A stretch of DNA of 64,000 bases from Saprospira grandis. GTDB lineage: Bacteria; Bacteroidota; Bacteroidia; Chitinophagales; Saprospiraceae. Shown here one piece after another: positions 61,169 to 64,000 of this stretch (positions are counted from its first letter, which is position 1; every line of letters begins with the position of its first letter). The position numbers were made by a program, and so were the translations under genes. The notes beneath the pieces are model-generated. The model made no database searches and was not told the DNA's origin. It saw nothing but the letters and a program-made list of their open reading frames with translations. The stretch spans positions 806,001 to 870,000 of the forward strand of contig NZ_CP110854.1 of the NCBI RefSeq assembly GCF_027594745.1. Reading direction: 5' to 3'.

Positions 61169-61738
61169 TTATTTTTTATGTTGCTCGAGGCAATCTAATT
61201 GGTCCTTAAAAAAATCGAGATAATAGATGGGGTAATTTTGTGTGCCCGCCGACCACTGCAAACTCAAGGACTCAATTTCATGCTTGCGCAACCATTTTTG
61301 GTCTTTCTTCTTGAGCGGAAAGCGGCAGATATAGACACTTTCTTTGCCCTCAGCTTGTCGTTTGGCCCCCAAGGGAGAATACAATTTATGTTTGCGGCCA
61401 TCTATGGCGGTCAGTTCTAGTTTTGCTTTGGGCGGCAAGAAACCAAAGCTCTTATCGGCCTCCTGATCCAATAAGCGGATCTCTAGCTCTAGCAGGAGTT
61501 GGCCCTCGCTTTCTCGCAAAAAGCCTGAGGCCGACAGATAATCTTCATTGAGATAAAAGCGACGGTACTCTGTAGGGGTATAGCTAAAGAACCAGCGACT
61601 AGGCAAACGCTTTTCTACTCGGCCTGTAAAATCATCTTGGCCCAGGCTTTCCCACTCGCAACTGCCCAATAAGGGCTGAGCAGAAAGCCAACTACTGCCC
61701 AATAGGGCCAAAGAAAATAAGAAGTACTTAAGCAGCAT
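61169..61738 (-). CDS. Exported protein, unknown
   Basis: 189 residues from the ATG at 61738; a longer frame to 61996 is repeat-derived and rejected. Signal peptide 1-21 (LLGSSWLSAQ). The mature part is likely beta-rich (RFYLNEDYLSASGFLRESEG, LELEIRLLDQEADKSFGFLP, YICRFPLKKKDQKWLR) and ends DQLDCLEQHKK. No family was recognised. It is first in the operon with rfbC-rfbD, so a role in surface polysaccharide is possible but unproven. Confidence 0.8.
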   Translation of the reverse strand: MLLKYFLFSLALLGSSWLSAQPLLGSCEWESLGQDDFTGRVEKRLPSRWFFSYTPTEYRRFYLNEDYLSASGFLRESEGQLLLELEIRLLDQEADKSFGFLPPKAKLELTAIDGRKHKLYSPLGAKRQAEGKESVYICRFPLKKKDQKWLRKHEIESLSLQWSAGTQNYPIYYLDFFKDQLDCLEQHKK

Positions 61739-61788
61739 AGACGATATATATTTGGTCCAATAGATCTTGTATGGCCTTGCAGCAGACA

Positions 61789-62017
61789 GGCGGCGCAGTC
61801 GCCGCAAAGGCGCGAAGCGCCGCGGCTGAGGGATGGATAAGGGTGGCCGAAGGCCAGACCCAGCGGCTGCAAGCCGCGCAGGGCCGAGCAGAACTGCGAG
61901 CCCTGACACAGCCCGACCCGAGCGAGAACTCATGAGGGTTTTAACCCTCATTTTGTATCGCTTCGCAAAGCGATACCGCTTTGCGCTGGGTTTCAACCCG
62001 GCGGAAGGGGCAGCCCC
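61789..62017 (-). repeat. GC-rich structured element, copy 18 (with insert)
   Basis: On the minus strand: GGGGCTGCCCCTTCC, the ~80-base insert (about 61921-62003), GGGTCGGGCTGTGTCAGGGC, CTCGC, core, a GCGGCTTGCAGCCGC second hairpin, GGTCTGGCC-TTC-GGCCAC, CCATCCCTCAGCC, and a closing hairpin. The insert differs from that of copy 14 at about one base in the inner foldback (GCGATAC for GCAATAC), which improves pairing. Confidence 0.9.
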
Positions 62018-62025
62018 AAATTCCC

Positions 62026-63549
62026 CTAAGACTTAATCTTGCTCCAGCTACTGCCCTCTTTGCCGTCCTTAATTTGCAGTCCAAGCGCTTGAAGGGCATC
62101 CCGAATCTGATCGCTTTTAGCCCAGTCCTTATTGGCTCTAGCCTCTTGGCGCTGTTCGATAATCATCTGCATCAGGCCATCTAGCAAGGCCTTATCTTCA
62201 TCTGATTGGCCGATGAGGGCTTCTTTTTGCAGACCGAAGATATCAAAAACGATGGCGCTAAAGTCCTTTTTGAGGCGGGCCAAGGTTTCGGGCGAAATGC
62301 TGCCCAAATCTTGTTGGCCATTCGTAAACTTCTGAATATCGCTGACCAAGCCAAAGATTTTAGCGAGGGCCTTGGGGGTGTTGAGATCCTCATCGAGCTC
62401 CGCAAAGGCGCCATCCAACAGCTTATTGATTTTGATATCTAGACCTTTGGCCAAGTCCGAAAGCTGAGTTTGCTCCAAAGCCATCAGGGCCTCATGGGCT
62501 TCCATCAAACGCTGATAGCCTTTTTCGGCAGCCAAAAGGGCATCCTCCGTAATGTTGAGGGTAGAGCGATAGTGCGCCTGCAACATAAAGAAGCGGATGA
62601 CCATGGGGCTATAAGGCTTGCTCATCAGGGGATTGCTACCCGCAAAAAGCTCCTTGGGCAAGATCGAATTGCCCTTACTCTTGCTCATTTTCTTGCCATT
62701 GAGCAGCAACATATTGGCGTGCATCCAATAATTGACGGGCTGGCAGCTGCAAGCGCCCCAATTCTGGGCAATTTCATTTTCATGATGCGGAAATTGCAGG
62801 TCCATACCGCCCCCATGAATGTCAAAGGTTTTGCCCAAATACTTGGTACTCATGGCCGAGCATTCTAGGTGCCAACCTGGAAAACCTTCGCCCCAGGGCG
62901 AGGGCCAGCGCATAATATGCGTAGGCGAGGCCTTTACCCAGATGGCAAAATCAGAAGGCGAGCGTTTTTCCTCTTGGTTCTTGAGATCATCGCGGCTTTC
63001 CGACATTAGGTCTTCGACCAATTTGCCAGATAGTTTGCCATAGTCTTTATCTTCTGCAATGAGCTTTTGGGTATCAAAATAAACCGAGCCATTGACCTCA
63101 TAGCCATAGCCATTATCAATAATATCTTGGACCATCTGGATTTGCTCCACAATATGGCCCGTAGCCGTAGGCTCAATGCTTGGCGGCAAAATATTGAGTT
63201 GGTTCATCACCTCATGAAAGAGGTAAGTATACTTTTGCACAATCTCCATAGGCTCTAGCTCCTCTAGGCGAGCCCGTTGCTCAATCTTGCTATCGGCGGC
63301 GGTATCTACATCCCCTTCTAGGTGGCCCACATCCGTAATATTGCGCACATAACGGACCTTATAGCCCTTATGCAACAAATAGCGATAGAGCAAATCAAAG
63401 CTAAAAAAGGTCCGACAATTCCCTAAATGCACCTCATTATAAACAGTTGGTCCACAGACATATAAACCAACTTTCTTTCCGTTGGGGTCTATGGGTGTAA
63501 ATTCCTCTAGGGTCCGACTTAGCGAATTGTAAATTTTTAATGCGTTCAT
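62026..63549 (-). CDS. cysS: Cysteinyl-tRNA synthetase
   Basis: 507 residues from the ATG at 63549; the in-frame extension to 63696 is in element 19 and rejected. Class I motifs: VCGPTVYNEVHLGNCR (31-46) holds the HIGH signature as HLGN and zinc ligand Cys32; GWHLECSAMS holds further ligands; KKMSKSKGN is the KMSKS loop. The C-terminal helical anticodon domain is complete, ending in DGKEGSSWSKIK. Monomeric, cytoplasmic and essential. Length is near the upper normal range. Confidence 0.97.
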   Translation of the reverse strand: MNALKIYNSLSRTLEEFTPIDPNGKKVGLYVCGPTVYNEVHLGNCRTFFSFDLLYRYLLHKGYKVRYVRNITDVGHLEGDVDTAADSKIEQRARLEELEPMEIVQKYTYLFHEVMNQLNILPPSIEPTATGHIVEQIQMVQDIIDNGYGYEVNGSVYFDTQKLIAEDKDYGKLSGKLVEDLMSESRDDLKNQEEKRSPSDFAIWVKASPTHIMRWPSPWGEGFPGWHLECSAMSTKYLGKTFDIHGGGMDLQFPHHENEIAQNWGACSCQPVNYWMHANMLLLNGKKMSKSKGNSILPKELFAGSNPLMSKPYSPMVIRFFMLQAHYRSTLNITEDALLAAEKGYQRLMEAHEALMALEQTQLSDLAKGLDIKINKLLDGAFAELDEDLNTPKALAKIFGLVSDIQKFTNGQQDLGSISPETLARLKKDFSAIVFDIFGLQKEALIGQSDEDKALLDGLMQMIIEQRQEARANKDWAKSDQIRDALQALGLQIKDGKEGSSWSKIKS

Positions 63550-63628
63550 ACTAGCTTTGATTCGAATGTTAAGGCGGCAAGATACAGACTTCAAATTGCT
63601 TTTACAAACCTTCTGTTTTTGATTTTTT

Positions 63629-63750
63629 GGGGCCTGCCGCCTTCGGCGGCCGGGCCCTTTCAGGGCTCGCAGGTCTGCTCGGCCCTGCGGGCTCATTTCA
63701 TTTCGCCCTGGGTCTGCCGCTGCGCGGCCCCCTTTCAGGCCCCTAGGCCG
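63629..63750 (+). repeat. GC-rich structured element, copy 19 (3'-truncated)
   Basis: Identical over almost its whole length to the first ~120 bases of copy 8, including the odd TTTCATTTC loop in the second hairpin, then diverging after GGCCCCTAGGCC. The final GGCGGC hairpin is missing. It lies 80 bases upstream of cysS on the other strand. Confidence 0.86.
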
Positions 63751-64000
63751 AATGGAAGTTCTGCGCTTCGGCCATCCTTTGATAAAAATTTCAGGCTAGT
63801 CAAGGCATTTTTTAAAGGCATAGCCGTAGCTATGGCTGAGAAAAATAACGCAGAATAGCAGGAAATTAAAACAAAGGATAGAAGTGGCAGGGCTTTCATT
63901 TGGCCTAGGCCGATTTGGCCTTCGGCCAACCCTAGGGCCAAGGCCCTAGGCGATGAATAGCAGGCGGCAAAGCCTAGAGGTTGCACAAGCCCAAAATAGG
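63751..64000. repeat. Right-edge repeat region, start of a second array
   Basis: No gene. It contains CATAGC-CGTA-GCTATG, GGCCTTCGGCC, CCTAGGGCCAAGGCCCTAGG, then GCGATGAATAGCAGGCGGCA, CCTAGAGGTTGCACAAGCCC and AAAATAGG. The last ~55 bases match 20205-20256, which leads into the 43-bp array, so a similar array probably begins just beyond the window. Confidence 0.75.

Noticed and set aside
1074..63750. GC-rich elements as DNA uptake sequences or classical MITEs
   Set aside because: Uptake sequences are ~10-12 bases, not ~150 with paired variable stems, and the element ends are not inverted repeats. Neither idea is fully excluded.
1..64000. tRNA, rRNA and known riboswitches
   Set aside because: I scanned the larger gaps for cloverleaf arms, CCA ends and an FMN riboswitch-like box near ribBA and saw none. 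A tRNAscan-SE and Infernal run would settle this.

Overview
The window looks like chromosome of a gliding, filament-type Bacteroidota, probably a Saprospira-like member of Saprospiria. The lineage is inferred from content, not from a database search. Supporting signs are five proteins with type IX secretion (T9SS) type A C-terminal sorting domains, SprB-type adhesin repeats, TTTG-N20-25-TANNTTTG promoters, a PASTA-bearing FtsI, a long-loop MraY and a TopA ending in repeat modules plus a Lys tail. No rRNA, tRNA, transposase, integrase or CRISPR array was seen.

Layout. 1-8.3 kb: two T9SS secreted proteins (the first cut by the window edge), topA, an alpha/beta hydrolase and an OmpA-domain protein. 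8.8-17.8 kb: a large T9SS protein, a bifunctional-nuclease-family protein, an overlapping glycosyltransferase/ribBA pair, a small membrane protein and a secreted M43 zinc protease. 17.8-21.8 kb: a repeat-rich island with two unrecognised genes between matching hairpin repeats, then a 43-bp tandem array between two ~300-bp direct repeats. 21.8-43.5 kb: the division and cell wall (dcw) cluster mraZ-rsmH-ftsL-ftsI-murE // mraY-murD-ftsW-murG-murC-ftsQ-ftsA-ftsZ. It is interrupted between murE and mraY by 5.8 kb of AT-rich accessory DNA holding two unknown proteins and twin leucine-rich-repeat (LRR) proteins. 43.9-64 kb: an SprB-repeat adhesin, a PhoD-like phosphatase, an M23-domain protein, parC, a long helical protein, an aldehyde dehydrogenase, an HscA-like Hsp70, rfbC-rfbD and cysS.

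The most striking feature is a family of GC-rich extragenic elements of about 120-230 bp: 20 units at 19 places, in both orientations, in nearly every larger intergenic gap. Short blocks of primary sequence are conserved (a GGGGCC end, a CTCGC...GCTCGGCCCT core, a GGTCTG block, an ATCGCTAGGCC or ATCCCTCAGCC block). Between them lie segments that differ in sequence and length but almost always fold back on themselves. That is the pattern of selection on secondary structure. Two copies carry the same ~80-bp hairpin-rich insert in one stem, and other copies provide the empty site. A ~220-bp second module follows two copies and ends in a terminator-like hairpin. I do not recognise this family; it is the best candidate here for an undescribed system.

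Functionally the dcw genes cover most of lipid II synthesis (murE, D, G, C and mraY; murF and ddl are absent from the window) and the divisome core. A run of TGGG-like sites on 10-bp spacing upstream of mraZ fits MraZ autoregulation. The T9SS proteins, the OmpA-domain protein and the LRR twins form the exported surface. Where a longer in-frame extension ran back into a GC-rich element, I chose the first internal ATG that begins a recognisable protein.
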